Shown: positions 4,759 to 5,420 of the stretch, piece by piece | How positions within the stretch are numbered: the stretch's first letter is position 1 | Layout of the letters: every line of letters starts with the position of its first letter | DNA from: Deltaproteobacteria bacterium RIFCSPLOWO2_12_FULL_60_16 | GTDB lineage: Bacteria; Desulfobacterota; Binatia; UBA9968 | Reading direction: 5' to 3' | NCBI GenBank assembly: GCA_001798565.1 | Contig: MGSR01000166.1 | Span: 155-5,574, forward strand | Length of the DNA stretch: 5,420 nt | Translations under genes and position numbers: made by a program | The notes under the pieces: generated by a model | Database searches by the model: none | Told to the model about the DNA's origin: nothing | What the model saw: only the letters and a program-made list of their open reading frames with translations

Positions 4759-4944
4759 ATGTCGAAAGCAAAGGAAGAACTGACAAAGCTCGTCCAAGAG
4801 CAACCCGAAGACAGCTCGCGTGAGGAGATTGTACGTGAGCTAGCGTTTCACGTTATGGTCGAACGGGGGCTTGCTGACTCGGAAGCGGGCCGAGTCATCT
4901 CGAATGATGAGATGGCGCGGCGCATCCGCTCATGGCAGAGATAA
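4759..4944 (+). CDS. Small antitoxin of a ParE/RelE-type toxin-antitoxin pair
   Basis: This 61-residue, highly charged protein (MSKAKEELTKLVQEQPEDSS...) is predicted to be mostly helical: a first helix (2-14), an acidic linker EQPEDSS (14-20), a helix EEIVRELAFHVMVERGLADSEAGRV (21-45), and a short basic C-terminal helix NDEMARRIRSW (48-60). This layout, with 'GL.DSEAGRVIS.DEM..RI' near the end, is common in uncharacterised antitoxins placed upstream of ParE/RelE toxins. I do not assign it to RelB, ParD or Phd. ATG 4759 is chosen over an in-frame GTG at 4723 because GGAGG (4745-4749) is spaced 9 nt before it and the extra N-terminus looks non-conserved. Its end overlaps the toxin gene by 13 nt. 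It should neutralise the toxin and probably autorepress; the DNA-binding part is not obvious. Confidence 0.75.
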   Translation: MSKAKEELTKLVQEQPEDSSREEIVRELAFHVMVERGLADSEAGRVISNDEMARRIRSWQR

Positions 4945-5225
4945 CTTGGACTGCAGAAGCTCAACGTTGGCTCGAGGACATCTTCGAGTACATTGCCGCG
5001 GATAATCCGCAGGCGGCGGCCCAAACCGTCAGCGGTATATATGAGCGGGCGCAAGTGCTGGCGAACTTTCCTGAGATGGGCCATCGCTATTGGGCATCGA
5101 GCCGCCACGTGCGGATCCTCCTCTACGGCCACTACCGCATCACCTATCTGATCAAGGCAGATGGAAACATCGATATCTTGGGCGTCTTCCATGGCTCGCT
5201 CGACATCAGCAAGTATCAGCTTTGA
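4932..5225 (+). CDS. ParE/RelE superfamily toxin (plasmid stabilisation type)
   Basis: This 97-residue protein fits the ParE/RelE fold. It has an N-terminal strand EITWTAEAQRWLEDIFEYIAADNPQAA (3-29), with the classic 'W...A...L..I..YI..DNP.AA' helix pair. A second helix and loop, ANFPEMGHRY (44-53), follow, as in 'L...P..G...'. The C-terminal sheet is VRILLYGHYRITYLIKADGNIDILGVFHGSLDI (60-92), matching the family's 'R.l....YRI.Y.v....i.Il.v.Hg.rd'. ParE members inhibit DNA gyrase and RelE members cleave mRNA on the ribosome; sequence alone does not decide, though lack of an obvious RelE catalytic set and the 'plasmid stabilisation' look favour ParE-like. The ATG overlaps the antitoxin stop by 13 nt with no clear Shine-Dalgarno, so translation is probably coupled, which keeps toxin below antitoxin. 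The gene appears intact. Confidence 0.88.
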   Translation: MAEITWTAEAQRWLEDIFEYIAADNPQAAAQTVSGIYERAQVLANFPEMGHRYWASSRHVRILLYGHYRITYLIKADGNIDILGVFHGSLDISKYQL

Positions 5226-5284
5226 GGGCACATAACCACGCGATGGACCGGACAGATCATGTCTGAAACCCTACTGTTCCGCGC

Positions 5285-5420
5285 ATGCCAGCCCGCCGGT
5301 CATCGCAAGCGTTGGGCAACTTTATTGAGGACTACTGGCGAATGACCGACAGCTACGCCACCGCAAAGGCAGCGTATCGGGAGCTGCGCGCCACGATCGG
5401 GCCCTGGGCCAAGGCAAACG
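5285..5420 (+). CDS. Possible small protein of unknown function, cut by the right edge
   Basis: From ATG 5285 the frame stays open to the window edge (45 codons), reading MPARRSSQALGNFIEDYWRM then TDSYATAKAAYRELRATIGPWAKAN. The amphipathic, W/Y-containing helical look suggests coding sequence rather than noise. I do not recognise a family. No ribosome-binding site precedes 5285. An in-frame ATG at 5342 has GAGGA at 5327-5331, 10 nt upstream, and could be the true start. An in-frame stop at 5264-5266 limits it upstream. It lies 59 nt after the toxin gene and could be in the same transcript. Confidence 0.35.
   Translation, partial: MPARRSSQALGNFIEDYWRMTDSYATAKAAYRELRATIGPWAKAN

Noticed and set aside
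5259..5345. 28-codon open frame starting MSETLLFRACQPAG
   Set aside because: It is short, has no ribosome-binding site or similarity, and overlaps the longer open frame that reaches the edge.

Overview
The window is about 60% GC and gene-dense on the plus strand, with one partial gene on the minus strand. The periplasmic binding protein has a cleavable signal peptide, no lipobox and no cysteine, which points to a Gram-negative (diderm) cell. GC content, promoter forms resembling sigma-70 sites, and heptanucleotide repeats between genes fit an uncultured soil or subsurface bacterium, for example a proteobacterium or a Methylomirabilota/Rokubacteria-type lineage. That placement is a low-confidence guess.

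Layout. Positions 1-336 (minus) hold the N-terminal part of a SixA-type phosphohistidine phosphatase that runs off the left edge. A 99-bp divergent promoter region (337-435) follows. Positions 436-3973 hold a complete polar amino-acid ABC importer in the order ATPase, periplasmic binding protein, permease, permease (GlnQ/GltI/GltJ/GltK-like). The operon has two unusual spacers. The first (2035-2137) is a large inverted pair of four-unit heptanucleotide tracts followed by a T-run. The second (2864-3298, 435 bp) has no convincing gene. It contains another heptad tract, a degenerate repeat of about 38 nt, and a 135-bp segment bounded by 20-nt inverted repeats with two internal hairpins.

Positions 4000-4504 hold a good promoter and ribosome-binding site, then two tandem small DUF2283-family genes. 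Positions 4505-4722 form a regulatory spacer with a TTGACA -35 inside a perfect 13-bp palindrome. After it comes a toxin-antitoxin pair of ParE/RelE type (4759-5225) whose genes overlap by 13 nt. A possible small gene starts near the right edge and is cut off.

How it works together. The importer genes make one functional unit: the binding protein captures an acidic or polar amino acid (glutamate, aspartate or glutamine-like) in the periplasm, two membrane subunits form the channel, and the ATPase drives import. The repeat-bearing spacers could set subunit stoichiometry by attenuating or stabilising the mRNA. The right-hand third looks like an accessory cluster of small TA-like genes beside the core operon. 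No complete insertion sequence, CRISPR array, tRNA or rRNA was seen.
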